From Bacillus sp. B15-48 (GTDB lineage Bacteria; Bacillota; Bacilli; Bacillales; Cytobacillaceae), in the NCBI RefSeq assembly GCF_016879755.1, contig NZ_WOFU01000004.1, forward strand, positions 124,001 to 188,000: DNA of 64,000 nucleotides, in the 5' to 3' direction. Under the pieces are notes generated by a model. That model worked only from the letters and a program-made list of their open reading frames with translations. It was not told where the DNA came from and did not search any database. Position numbers and translations under genes: made by a program. Position 1 is the stretch's first letter. Each line of letters starts with the position of its first letter. This document shows, one piece after another, positions 33,229 through 42,051 of this stretch.

Positions 33229-34134
33229 TTAAAGGATGAAGTTTGCTAGGATGTATAGAATAATCATACTTATGACAATACATAAATTAGATATATTTCC
33301 AATTAAGCGTGTCGTCGAATAGTTAAATTCATGTGCATATGGAATAACAGAAAGACCAATCGGCAAGAGGAAGCCAATTAAGATGGTGAATTTAAACATA
33401 TCGTCGACTGGGACAAACAAAAAGAAGAGTAAGCCACCAATCAACCCTGTACCGTAACGATAAAGTAAATATTTAACTGTCGGCCGAGCTGAACCTTTTT
33501 CAAGGGTGAAGTTTAAGTAAATTCCTAGAAGAATCAGCGATAATGGCATATTTGCCTGAGAAAGTATAGAAGCAACATCAATAAAAAAGTTAGGTAAATG
33601 GATGTTGCTAAAATTAAGAATACTCATGATGATATAGGTCATCAATGGAATCGATTTACTAAACTTTCTTAAAATCTCGCGTGGTTTAAGACTTAACCCT
33701 TCTTTCGAATAATAACTTCCTAAAATGTACGAGAGACCAAAAACGAGGAAAGAATTCCCAACATCAAACATACCAAAATATAGTAGACCTTCGGCTCCCC
33801 AAATAGCCTCGACAAGGGGAAAAGCGAAAAGACCGACATTATAACCAGTTGAAAGCATCATCATGCTGCCTTTTAATTCTTTCTTCTCATTTTTAAAAAG
33901 AAAAAAAGCAACAAGGGTAGTGATTAATCCAAAGAATATAACTATAAAAGGAATCATGATCAATTTTGCTTCGATTTCAACAGAGCTGAGTGAGACGATA
34001 ATTAATGCAGGAAGAGTGATATTGAAAACAATTCTTGAAATCACTTCACCGTCCTGCTCCTTAAGAATATGAAACTTCTTAAATAGATATCCGATTCCAA
34101 TTAAAAGAATGACAAATAAAAATGTTTGATTCAT
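33229..34134 (-). CDS. AEC-family transporter (auxin efflux carrier family)
   Basis: A 301-residue membrane protein with about ten helices in two inverted halves. The pattern FHILKEQDGEVISRIVFNITLPALI is typical of AEC carriers, split here at residues 20-44. The second half contains NMPLSLILLGIYL and PIGLSVIPYAHEF. Relatives export or import organic anions such as malate in bacteria. AAAGGAG lies nine bases before the ATG at 34134, so this start is preferred over the TTG at 34158. The substrate is unknown. Confidence 0.85.
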   Translation of the reverse strand: MNQTFLFVILLIGIGYLFKKFHILKEQDGEVISRIVFNITLPALIIVSLSSVEIEAKLIMIPFIVIFFGLITTLVAFFLFKNEKKELKGSMMMLSTGYNVGLFAFPLVEAIWGAEGLLYFGMFDVGNSFLVFGLSYILGSYYSKEGLSLKPREILRKFSKSIPLMTYIIMSILNFSNIHLPNFFIDVASILSQANMPLSLILLGIYLNFTLEKGSARPTVKYLLYRYGTGLIGGLLFFLFVPVDDMFKFTILIGFLLPIGLSVIPYAHEFNYSTTRLIGNISNLCIVISMIILYILANFIL

Positions 34135-34214
34135 ATGTAGAGGCTCCTTTTGTGTCAATAACTTCGTTCAATTCATTTTGAAGCCATTATATAATTGATA
34201 CTATTGTATTATAA

Positions 34215-34262
34215 CGCAATTGAAAAATAAAAAAAGCCTGACCATCTAGGCCGGCGTGATTG
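34215..34262 (-). terminator. terminator of the cwlJ unit
   Basis: On the minus strand GCCGGCC and GGTCAGGC pair imperfectly and are followed by TTTTTTTATTTTTC. It separates cwlJ from the downstream AEC gene. Confidence 0.55.
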
Positions 34263-34267
34263 ATGAA

Positions 34268-34696
34268 TTAAAAAGTATTATAAATATTATCACATTCTCC
34301 TGCTCTTGGTTCGTAGAAACAATGAAGTTTATACCGCCCAACATGGGGCTGGTTATACCATGTTGGTGGACAATCTGCTGGGGGTCTAAAATACCATAAG
34401 CTGTATTTTGCTGGCCATTGCCGATGTCCCTTCACTGATTTGCGTGCTAACCGTTTTTCTGACTCTCTGGCTCTTTGGTAAAAGTAACCCTTCTGAACGG
34501 CTTCAAATGCATGCTCCTGGTAAATCATATGTGGGATGGTTTTTAATCCAACAAAATCGGAACAATCGCCTCTAATGCGATTGATTCCTACGGCTCCTAC
34601 ATGCATCATTCCTAATTCCCCTTCACCTTCAGCTTCTGCTCGAAGTAATCTTGCTAAAAGGTTAATATCTGCCTCAGTATGTTTAACAACAGCCAT
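34268..34696 (-). CDS. cwlJ: spore cortex-lytic / cell wall hydrolase CwlJ
   Basis: A 142-residue protein matching CwlJ in length and sequence character along its whole extent. It contains ARLLRAEAEGEGELGMMHVG (catalytic Glu region of SleB/CwlJ hydrolases), FEAVQKGYFYQRARESEK, and WPAKYSLWYFRPPADCP, and ends DNIYNTF. CwlJ sits in the spore coat and degrades cortex peptidoglycan during germination, typically triggered by Ca-dipicolinate. GGAGGTGGAGTG precedes ATG 34696, which is preferred over an upstream TTG-type start. No gerQ neighbour follows. It shows that the host is an endospore former. Confidence 0.93.
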   Translation of the reverse strand: MAVVKHTEADINLLARLLRAEAEGEGELGMMHVGAVGINRIRGDCSDFVGLKTIPHMIYQEHAFEAVQKGYFYQRARESEKRLARKSVKGHRQWPAKYSLWYFRPPADCPPTWYNQPHVGRYKLHCFYEPRAGECDNIYNTF

Positions 34697-34798
34697 CACT
34701 CCACCTCCAATTAACATATCATATGGATTTGATTAGAAGATGTTTCACATATGATTACTTATATGCACAATCAATAAAGATATTAACTATCGATAAGG

Positions 34799-35338
34799 TT
34801 ATTTCAGAAAATATCGTTTGCGCGGTTGAACTGGATAGAAAACGATGGATGGGTTAGTAATATGGATGTCAGGGAAACCAGGGAGACTACGAACTGCGTT
34901 GGAATCAGTGAAATGAATAAGGTCAACGAGTTGCAATGCTCCAGTTGTACAGGCATCAATACAGGCAGGAGATAACCCTTTGTCCTGCCTCGGATAACAC
35001 ATTTGGCATTTACTCACTTTATGGGTTTCGGGGTCAAATTGTGGTGCTTCATATGGACATACAGAAACACAAATTTGACAGCCGTTACAACGACTTTCAT
35101 CGATTTCAACGATTCCGTCTTGTCGCTTCCTGAAAGCGCGTTCGGGACAAACTCGAAAGCATTCAGGATTGTCGCAATGATTACAAGAGAGGGATAGATA
35201 CAGTTCAGGAGTAACTTTTTTTACCTTTCTCCACCGAATATGAGAGGGAGTTTGATTTTCGTTTTTACAGGCAATCTCGCATGCCATACAACCGATACAA
35301 TCATCGGCATTAAAGCTTAATCCTACCTGTTTATACAT
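34799..35338 (-). CDS. 4Fe-4S ferredoxin subunit of the YoaE-like molybdoenzyme
   Basis: A 179-residue DmsB/HybA-type electron-transfer protein with four ferredoxin-type cysteine groups: CIGCMACEIAC (residues 14-24), CNHCDNPECFRVCP (near 54), CNGCQICVSVCP (near 86) and KCQMCYP with CIDACTTGAL near 115-135. It carries electrons to or from the molybdopterin subunit whose stop codon it overlaps by eight bases. ACGGAGGG precedes ATG 35338. No membrane anchor gene is next to it, unlike the parallel operon at 38893-42885, so the electron donor is open. Confidence 0.92.
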   Translation of the reverse strand: MYKQVGLSFNADDCIGCMACEIACKNENQTPSHIRWRKVKKVTPELYLSLSCNHCDNPECFRVCPERAFRKRQDGIVEIDESRCNGCQICVSVCPYEAPQFDPETHKVSKCQMCYPRQDKGLSPACIDACTTGALQLVDLIHFTDSNAVRSLPGFPDIHITNPSIVFYPVQPRKRYFLK

Positions 35339-37400
35339 GACTTTCCCTCCGTTTCCTAATTTGAACAAAACTATCATAAAAGTACGTACTTGTTACGCTG
35401 TCACGTTCGTTTCGATTATCAATGATCAGTTTATTAATCGGGTTATACCCTGCTTGATTTGCTAATACGACGTTTCTTGGCAGCTGATTGTTGACGAATG
35501 CCGTTCCTACGATCCGGCCATGGTCATTAAATAGTTCGATTTTTTCATTGTTTTTAATTTCATTTAAGTCGGCAGCTTCACTTGATATTTCAATAATTGA
35601 GCTATCTTTTTGATGGTCGTTTAACCAGCTTAGCGATTCATACTGTGAATGAATTTTGAGCAAGGATTGTGGCGATAGGAGCCGATATTGGTCTGAGCGT
35701 TTTGTGTTAGACTCTTTAAGGAATTCTCCATTTTTTAGTTTTAAATTTTCTTTGATTAACAACTTAAACTCCTTGTTCATTTTTGATGAAGGGAGGATAA
35801 ATTGGAATTTTTGATTCCTTTTAGTAAAAATGGGTTCTTCCTTTTTTTTATATGGCCGTTTTAATAAATCTTCGTACTCATTAAAAGAATAAAGTGATCT
35901 TATTTCAGGAGTTAATTCAGCTTTAACCCATTCTACTGGTTCCTTATCTGCAGGAAAGTTAGAAAATCCAGGAGAAAGCTTATTTAGTTTCCGTGTTAAA
36001 TCCCTTGCGATTTGCAAATCACTTTTCGCTTCATAGTAAGCAGGGATCGCCTGCTGATTGAGCGAGAGCCAATAATGCCAATAACCGACATTTAAATCTT
36101 CTTCCTCAAAATGGGTCGCTGCAGGGAGGACAAGATCGGATTGCTCGGCTGTTTTCGTCATATAAAGGTCAACAGTAACAATTAACTCTAACTGTTCGAA
36201 CAGCTTTTCCCACGCTTTTAAATTTTGATCCTGTGCAATGACATTCCTTGAGGCGATCCAAAGAAGCTTAAGAGGCGGATTAGTGAGTGTAAGTGCACTC
36301 TTGGCAAAATCACTGATATCAACCTTTCTTGATGTTGGAATTGATAGGTGAGCAGGTCCTTGATGGTTTAAAAGGTTTAATGGGAAGTTTTCAACTTCAA
36401 AATGCATATAATAAATTCCTGCATTTGGAATGTTAAGATTTCCAGTGATTGCGGCAAGGTTGGTAATAGCAGCAATGCTATCACCTCCGCTACTGTTTCG
36501 TTGAATGCCAAGACCAGGCCACGTGACAGCAGGTTTTATCTTTCCATATAAGTTGCTCAATTCTTCAATTGCTTCAGGGGATACTCCTGTTCGTTCGCAA
36601 ATCATTTCGACTGTTATCCCTGTTAAAAGAAATCTTTCATATTCATTCCATCCTTCGGTTTGGTTTGAAAGGAATTCGACAGCCATTTCGTTTTTTTCAA
36701 GAATTCGTTTGGCAATTCCATAGGCAAGCATTGCATCACTACTAGGATTAATTTGAATGTAAAGATCTGCTTTTTTTGCTGTTTGCGTAAAAATAGGGTC
36801 GATAACAACAAGTTTCGCCCCTTTATTTTTTCTTGCTTCATAAATAAATTTCATTTGATGGACATTAGTTACCGCGGGATTTGCGCCCCATATAACAATT
36901 AAACTCGCTTCCGCCATGTCCTCAGGAACACAACTAAAATTCTGACCTAATGACTGATAAATCGCCTGTTTTCCTGTAAGAGCGCAAGGATTGCCCACAG
37001 GTTTCGTATGAGGACCGATACTATTGAACATTCCTTCTGTTGCATAATGCAGGAGCCCAAGATTTCCGGAGAATTTATTGTAGCCACTGGCAAGATTTGA
37101 ACCGTATTTTTGATTAAGTTCGATCATTTTACTAGCAATCCTTGTATATGCTTCTTCCCATGAAATTCTTTTCCAATTCCCAGATCCTCTTGGGCTTTGG
37201 AGCATTGGGTATTTTAAACGTTGTGGATTATATACAAATTGCGTATAAGCATATCCTTTTGCGCATAGATGTCCGCCTGTATAACCATTCAACGGATCGC
37301 CCGTTACTTTTATGAGGCGATCATTTTCAACGTAGGATAACATTGAACACGTACCATAACAATTTCTGGGACATGTATTTCGATAAATGCCATCTTTCAA
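35331..37400 (-). CDS. molybdopterin oxidoreductase without a Tat signal (YoaE-like)
   Basis: A 689-residue CISM-family oxidoreductase. An N-terminal Fe-S motif, C-x3-C-x3-C (CPRNCYGTC) with LCAKGY at about residue 46, is followed by molybdopterin-binding segments such as VIWGANPAVTNVHQM and VVIDPIFTQTAKKAD, and a C-terminal dinucleotide-binding domain near 570-660. The Fe-S motif starts nine residues from the N-terminus, so there is no twin-arginine signal and the enzyme should be cytoplasmic. GAGGTG with a six-base gap favours TTG 37400 over GTG 37409. It follows the PucR-type regulator gene by under 20 bases. Candidate substrates include S/N-oxides or oxyanions; not determinable. Confidence 0.88.
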   Translation of the reverse strand: MKDGIYRNTCPRNCYGTCSMLSYVENDRLIKVTGDPLNGYTGGHLCAKGYAYTQFVYNPQRLKYPMLQSPRGSGNWKRISWEEAYTRIASKMIELNQKYGSNLASGYNKFSGNLGLLHYATEGMFNSIGPHTKPVGNPCALTGKQAIYQSLGQNFSCVPEDMAEASLIVIWGANPAVTNVHQMKFIYEARKNKGAKLVVIDPIFTQTAKKADLYIQINPSSDAMLAYGIAKRILEKNEMAVEFLSNQTEGWNEYERFLLTGITVEMICERTGVSPEAIEELSNLYGKIKPAVTWPGLGIQRNSSGGDSIAAITNLAAITGNLNIPNAGIYYMHFEVENFPLNLLNHQGPAHLSIPTSRKVDISDFAKSALTLTNPPLKLLWIASRNVIAQDQNLKAWEKLFEQLELIVTVDLYMTKTAEQSDLVLPAATHFEEEDLNVGYWHYWLSLNQQAIPAYYEAKSDLQIARDLTRKLNKLSPGFSNFPADKEPVEWVKAELTPEIRSLYSFNEYEDLLKRPYKKKEEPIFTKRNQKFQFILPSSKMNKEFKLLIKENLKLKNGEFLKESNTKRSDQYRLLSPQSLLKIHSQYESLSWLNDHQKDSSIIEISSEAADLNEIKNNEKIELFNDHGRIVGTAFVNNQLPRNVVLANQAGYNPINKLIIDNRNERDSVTSTYFYDSFVQIRKRRESHV

Positions 37401-37417
37401 GTTCGGCACCTCGTTTC

Positions 37418-38641
37418 TTATAGTTTTCGAAGCTGTTTTATTTTAAATGCCGCAATGATATCGAGTTGGTTATTTAGGTCATTTAATTCACGCTTTAGGA
37501 TTTCTTCAATTTTTTTCAATCGATACCGCAATGTATTTCTGTGAAGAAATAAGGCTTTGGAAGTTGCTGTCATATCAAATTGATGTGTAGCAAATACGTG
37601 AAGTGTTTCCATTAATTGAGCATTATTCATTGAATCATAATTCGCTAACTCTCCTAGTACCGAATGAAAGTATTCCTTTATATCTTGTAGATCATGTTTA
37701 TACAAGATTCTTTCCAAACCTAAGTCTGAGAAGTATGGAATCTGGATTTCTAGTATTTCACCTAGTTCTAGTGCAACTTTCGCCTCTTGGTAACTGCGAA
37801 AAACATCAACTGGAGAATAATAAACCGTTCCGATCCCGCAGGAAAATTTTCGGTCATTATTATAAGAACACATCTGTTTAAATATGGTAGATGAAAATTC
37901 TTCTAGAGATGCTCGAAAGTGAAGTTTATCTTCGTTTCCTTGCATTGTTAAAATGACAATAACTTGACTTTGTTTCGGTAAGGTAATTGGTTTTACGTTT
38001 CTTTCATTTAAAGTTCTTTCAATAATATAGTGTAAATGATTAATTAATTGTTTATCAGTCGATACGTGGTTAAAGTCTTGGAGCGAAAAAACGACAGCTG
38101 TTAGAGGCAAGCTTAAATCCCAGCCCCATATCTTCCCATACTCAAGTATCTCCACTGGTTGTTTCATATTTCCGTATAAAAGATCAAATAGAAACGCTTC
38201 CTTAAATTTCATTTGTTCTTGTTTTAATTCTTTTTTTCTTTTCAATTGAATCGAACATAATGAAGCGGCGAATGTCAAAATTGATCCGACACTTTCTAAG
38301 TCAACATTGTTGTTTTCATCAATGATATATATATAGCCAAGTGTTTGACTGTCTTCAATGATCGGAGTGGCAAATGCTAGGATGTCAAAGTTCGCTGACA
38401 TTATTTTACATTTGAAACTGTCATTGTTGTCTACTTTTGTAAGCCGTTCAATTGCCAAAATATTTTCACAAAACTCATGATCAAGACTTGCTGACTGTAA
38501 TTCATGATTAAGTGGGTCAGTTATTAAAACGGGCAATGAAAGTAAAGAAGCAAGTTTCCCTGTTATTTGTTCGATTCCTTCCATTGAAACGGTTAATAAT
38601 TCTTGAATATAGCTAGGAACATGATAGGTTTTATTTGTCAT
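37418..38641 (-). CDS. PucR/CdaR-family transcriptional regulator
   Basis: A 407-residue regulator with an N-terminal sensory region (a GAF-like or PucR N-terminal fold, including VLITDPLNHELQSASLDHEF) and a C-terminal PucR helix-turn-helix, TATSKALFLHRNTLRYRLKK near residue 370. Its middle part resembles the GGDEF-like domain of CdaR proteins. AGGAGG with eight-base spacing selects ATG 38641. Family members activate purine, sugar-acid or amino-acid catabolism. Here it is the first gene of the leftward molybdoenzyme operon and lies opposite the DmsABC-like operon, so control of both is likely. Confidence 0.88.
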   Translation of the reverse strand: MTNKTYHVPSYIQELLTVSMEGIEQITGKLASLLSLPVLITDPLNHELQSASLDHEFCENILAIERLTKVDNNDSFKCKIMSANFDILAFATPIIEDSQTLGYIYIIDENNNVDLESVGSILTFAASLCSIQLKRKKELKQEQMKFKEAFLFDLLYGNMKQPVEILEYGKIWGWDLSLPLTAVVFSLQDFNHVSTDKQLINHLHYIIERTLNERNVKPITLPKQSQVIVILTMQGNEDKLHFRASLEEFSSTIFKQMCSYNNDRKFSCGIGTVYYSPVDVFRSYQEAKVALELGEILEIQIPYFSDLGLERILYKHDLQDIKEYFHSVLGELANYDSMNNAQLMETLHVFATHQFDMTATSKALFLHRNTLRYRLKKIEEILKRELNDLNNQLDIIAAFKIKQLRKL

Positions 38642-38779
38642 ACAGCTCATCCTCCTAATTCTTCATGCTGTTAATCTCATCATATCTCAACCGTTTTCTT
38701 TGAACAATGAATGTCACAGAACCGTAGAAATCCCGCTGTCACAAGTTTGTAATATCAGTATGGCTACCGCGCACAAAAT

Positions 38780-38800
38780 TTGCTCGTTTAATTCGTGCAA
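38780..38800. promoter_or_regulatory. candidate operator in the divergent regulator/molybdoenzyme promoter region
   Basis: TTGCTCG and CGTGCAA form a 21-base inverted repeat with one mismatch and a seven-base AT-rich centre. It lies between the two divergent genes, where a regulator acting on both would bind. No known binding consensus was matched. Confidence 0.35.
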
Positions 38801-38892
38801 CCGGGACATAGTGAACAATCAAATAGAAATATATAATGAAATTAACAAGTTCAGTTTTTCACATACTGTTAATCTTAAAGGAGGCACGTAAC

Positions 38893-41469
38893 ATGATAGA
38901 TTTGGTTAAAAAAATCCAAGATTTTAAAATAACTAGAAGATCATTCATCGGTTGGACATCTGTTGCAGCAGCAACCGCTGCAATACCTGTGAGTCGCGGG
39001 CTGATCGCTAATGCCGAAACAAACATAGGAGTAGAAGACGATGCTGGTGAAGGTATTTGGAAAACAGCTGCGTGCTGGCATAACTGCGGAAGTCGTTGTC
39101 TTAATAAAGTCCTTGTCAAGGACGGAGTTGTTATCCGTCAAAAGACGGATGATACTCATGAAGATAGTCCGGATTTCCCGCAACAACGTGGCTGTTTAAG
39201 AGGCCGTTCACAGCGAAAACATGTATTTAATGCTGATCGCTTAAAATATCCGATGAAAAGAAAAAATTGGGAGCCGGGTGGAGGAAAGAAAGAACTTCGC
39301 GGACGCGATCAATGGGTGCGCATTACGTGGGATGAAGCCTTGGGTCATGTCGCTTCTGAAACGAAACGAATTATTGAGAAATATGGGAATGAAGCAATCT
39401 TAGTTACTGGTGCAAACGCGAATATTCGTAATGCAATGGCTGCTATGGGTGGTCATAGTTCCAATTATGGAAGTTCGTCATGGGGAGCTTGGAGATGGAT
39501 ATGGGAAAACATGGGTGTTGGTGAAGGATTAATTGTTAATAGCATCAATGATCGCCTCGACTTAAGAAACTCTCAATTAATCGTCTTATGGGGGGCTAAC
39601 CCTGCTTGGAGTACGATGGGAAGTGTCACATATAACTATTTACAAGCAAAAAAAGCTGGTGCTCGCTTTATTGTTATTGACCCGATGTATTGTGAATCAG
39701 CGAGTGTGTTTGATGCTGATTGGGTCCCAGTCCGACCAGGCACAGATGATGCTTTAACTTTCGGAATGATGTATACGTTACTCGAAGAAGATGATCCGAT
39801 AACCAATCCACTAGTAAAATGGGATTTCTTAAATAAATATACGATCGGTTTCGATGAGGATCATATGCCAGAAGGAGCAGATCCAAAAGAAAACTTAAAA
39901 GATTATATACTAGGTACTTACGATGGACAGCCAAAATCACCTGAATGGGCTGCGGAAATTTGTGGAGTAGAGCCAAGCAAAATTCGCCAACTAGCACGTG
40001 ATATTGGTGGAACCGAGCGAGTATCACTTTTAACCGGTTGGGCACCTGCACGAATCATTAACGGAGAAGGTTGGGTACAAGCATTCTCAGCGCTCGGTAT
40101 GATGACAGGTCATATGGGGAAATCAGGAAGTATGACTGGTGTTAGCTGTTGGGAGTACGCTGGAAACATGGGGCCAATGCTTCTTACAGCAGGTGGAACA
40201 GGGGCACCACGAGTTGAGAATAACATTGATCATCAAATTAACGAAAATGAAATGTGGGATGCGGTGCTAGATGGGAAGTTCCTCCAAAGATATGAGGGAG
40301 AACGGAATGTAAATATTCAATTTATTTACAATAACTATGAAAACCACTTGCAAACACGAAGCAATATTGGGAAAGGGATTGAAGCCCATCGTAAAGTAGA
40401 ATTTGTTGTAACGAATGCTTATGCTTTAACAACAAATGCGAAATATGCAGATATTGTCCTTCCAGTTGCCACTCAATGGGAAACGCCAGGAGCGGTCAAA
40501 GGAGGAAACCGTGAAATTTTGATTACTTGGTCAAAAATTATTGAGCCATTATACGAATCGAAAACGGATCAAGAAATTGCTGAAGCATTGCTTGAGAAAC
40601 TTGGGAAAAATCCTAAAGAGATTTTCCCGCTTTCAGAAAAGCAACAGTATTTTAATCAGCTAGCAGGGAGTATGGTCGTAATGGAAAATGGGGTCGATTA
40701 TGAACCATTATGTACGATCACTGCAGAAGATATTAAAGAATGGGGAGTTGAAGGAACTCCACAAACAGGTCGCATTCCACTTAAAGAATTTGTCGATCGT
40801 GGAATTTATCAAGTACCACGAAAGCCTAGTGATAACTTTGGCTTTATTGCTTATAAAGATTTCATTGATGATCCAGAAGGAAATCCAGTCTCAAGTGAAA
40901 GTGGAAAATTTGAAATTTATTGTAAAGCAATAAATGAATTATCGAAGAAAGCCTATTCGGAAATTGCACCAATCCCGAAATATGAACCGAAAGTTCATGG
41001 CTATGAATCTACTTATGAAAACTGGGAGACGAAGAAGAAGGGGCAATATCCTTATCAAATTATTAACCCACATTATTTGAGAAGATCACATAGTACATTG
41101 GATAATGTGCCACAATTGCGTGAAGCATGGCCGAACCCAGTTTATATCAGTCGATTCGATGCAGACGAGATTGGAATTAAAGATGGAGATACGGTGTTAA
41201 TGTCAAACGAATATGGGAAAGCGTTACGCCCGGCAAAAGTTACCGAAGGAATGATTCCAGGTGTTATCGGACTTCCACATGGTGCTTGGGTTGATATTGA
41301 CGAAGAGACAGGAATCGATCGAGCGGGTGCAGATAACATCTTTGTCCCTCATATTCCAAAAGGCCTAGGGTCTTCAGGTTTCAACTCAGCACGCTGTAAC
41401 TTGGAAAAGTGGGAAGGCAAGCCGCTTGAAGAGGACGTAAAATGGGAACAACGGATCATCAAATTTTAA
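38893..41469 (+). CDS. Tat-exported molybdopterin oxidoreductase alpha subunit (DmsA-like)
   Basis: An 858-residue CISM oxidoreductase. The N-terminus has a twin-arginine signal (ITRRSFIGWTSVAAATAA, Arg 15-16). After it come Fe-S cysteines in CWHNCGSRCL and RGCLRGRS. Molybdopterin-binding segments include LIVLWGANPAWSTMGS and FIVIDPMYCE, and the C-terminus has a region with RRSHSTLDNVPQL and LPHGAWVDID. The closest known style is DMSO/selenate/S-oxide reductases. AAAGGAGGCACG precedes ATG 38893. It would work outside the membrane, taking electrons from menaquinol via the next two genes. The acceptor could be DMSO, TMAO, or a selenium, arsenic or sulfur oxyanion; sequence alone does not decide. 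Confidence 0.92.
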   Translation: MIDLVKKIQDFKITRRSFIGWTSVAAATAAIPVSRGLIANAETNIGVEDDAGEGIWKTAACWHNCGSRCLNKVLVKDGVVIRQKTDDTHEDSPDFPQQRGCLRGRSQRKHVFNADRLKYPMKRKNWEPGGGKKELRGRDQWVRITWDEALGHVASETKRIIEKYGNEAILVTGANANIRNAMAAMGGHSSNYGSSSWGAWRWIWENMGVGEGLIVNSINDRLDLRNSQLIVLWGANPAWSTMGSVTYNYLQAKKAGARFIVIDPMYCESASVFDADWVPVRPGTDDALTFGMMYTLLEEDDPITNPLVKWDFLNKYTIGFDEDHMPEGADPKENLKDYILGTYDGQPKSPEWAAEICGVEPSKIRQLARDIGGTERVSLLTGWAPARIINGEGWVQAFSALGMMTGHMGKSGSMTGVSCWEYAGNMGPMLLTAGGTGAPRVENNIDHQINENEMWDAVLDGKFLQRYEGERNVNIQFIYNNYENHLQTRSNIGKGIEAHRKVEFVVTNAYALTTNAKYADIVLPVATQWETPGAVKGGNREILITWSKIIEPLYESKTDQEIAEALLEKLGKNPKEIFPLSEKQQYFNQLAGSMVVMENGVDYEPLCTITAEDIKEWGVEGTPQTGRIPLKEFVDRGIYQVPRKPSDNFGFIAYKDFIDDPEGNPVSSESGKFEIYCKAINELSKKAYSEIAPIPKYEPKVHGYESTYENWETKKKGQYPYQIINPHYLRRSHSTLDNVPQLREAWPNPVYISRFDADEIGIKDGDTVLMSNEYGKALRPAKVTEGMIPGVIGLPHGAWVDIDEETGIDRAGADNIFVPHIPKGLGSSGFNSARCNLEKWEGKPLEEDVKWEQRIIKF

Positions 41470-41487
41470 TGAGGGAGGTCACATCTT

Positions 41488-42024
41488 ATGACGCAAATGG
41501 GATTTTATATAAATGTTGCCGAGTGTGTTGGTTGTAAAACATGTACAGTCGCATGTAAAGATAAAAATGATTTAGAAGTAGGCAGAAACTTTCGGAGAGT
41601 CTATGATTTTGAAGAAGGCACCTTTCCAAAGCCGTCAAATTGGCATGTGTCTATCTCTTGTAATCATTGTGATGTACCGACGTGTGCACAAGGTTGTCCA
41701 ACAGGAGCATTAGACAAAAGAAATGAGGACGGCGTTGTCTTAATTGATCACTCTAAATGCGCCGGCTGTAGATATTGTGAGTGGAATTGTCCTTATGGTG
41801 CCCCACAGTATGATGAAGAACAAGGAAAAATGACGAAATGTGATACATGTATTGATTTACGTGAAAATGGAGAAGATCCAGTTTGTGTTTCCTCCTGTAT
41901 CATGCGTGCAATCGAGTTTGGTCCGATTGATGAATTGCGTCAAAAATATGGAACGAATGCTGATATTAAAGGATTACCTAGTTCGTCAATCACAAAACCG
42001 AATCTAGTCATTAAAGGAAGATAA
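41488..42024 (+). CDS. DmsB-like 4Fe-4S electron-transfer subunit
   Basis: A 178-residue iron-sulfur subunit with four clusters' worth of cysteines: CVGCKTCTVAC (residues 11-21), CNHCDVPTCAQGCP (near 58), CAGCRYCEWNCP (near 90) and KCDTCID with CVSSCIMRAI (near 114-137). It bridges the catalytic subunit encoded 19 bases upstream and the membrane anchor encoded 28 bases downstream. GGGAGG precedes the ATG. It is a paralogue of the ferredoxin subunit at 34799 and lacks its own signal, so it is probably exported together with the alpha subunit. Confidence 0.95.
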   Translation: MTQMGFYINVAECVGCKTCTVACKDKNDLEVGRNFRRVYDFEEGTFPKPSNWHVSISCNHCDVPTCAQGCPTGALDKRNEDGVVLIDHSKCAGCRYCEWNCPYGAPQYDEEQGKMTKCDTCIDLRENGEDPVCVSSCIMRAIEFGPIDELRQKYGTNADIKGLPSSSITKPNLVIKGR

Positions 42025-42051
42025 CAAAACTTGTAGAAGGAGGAATCGAAT

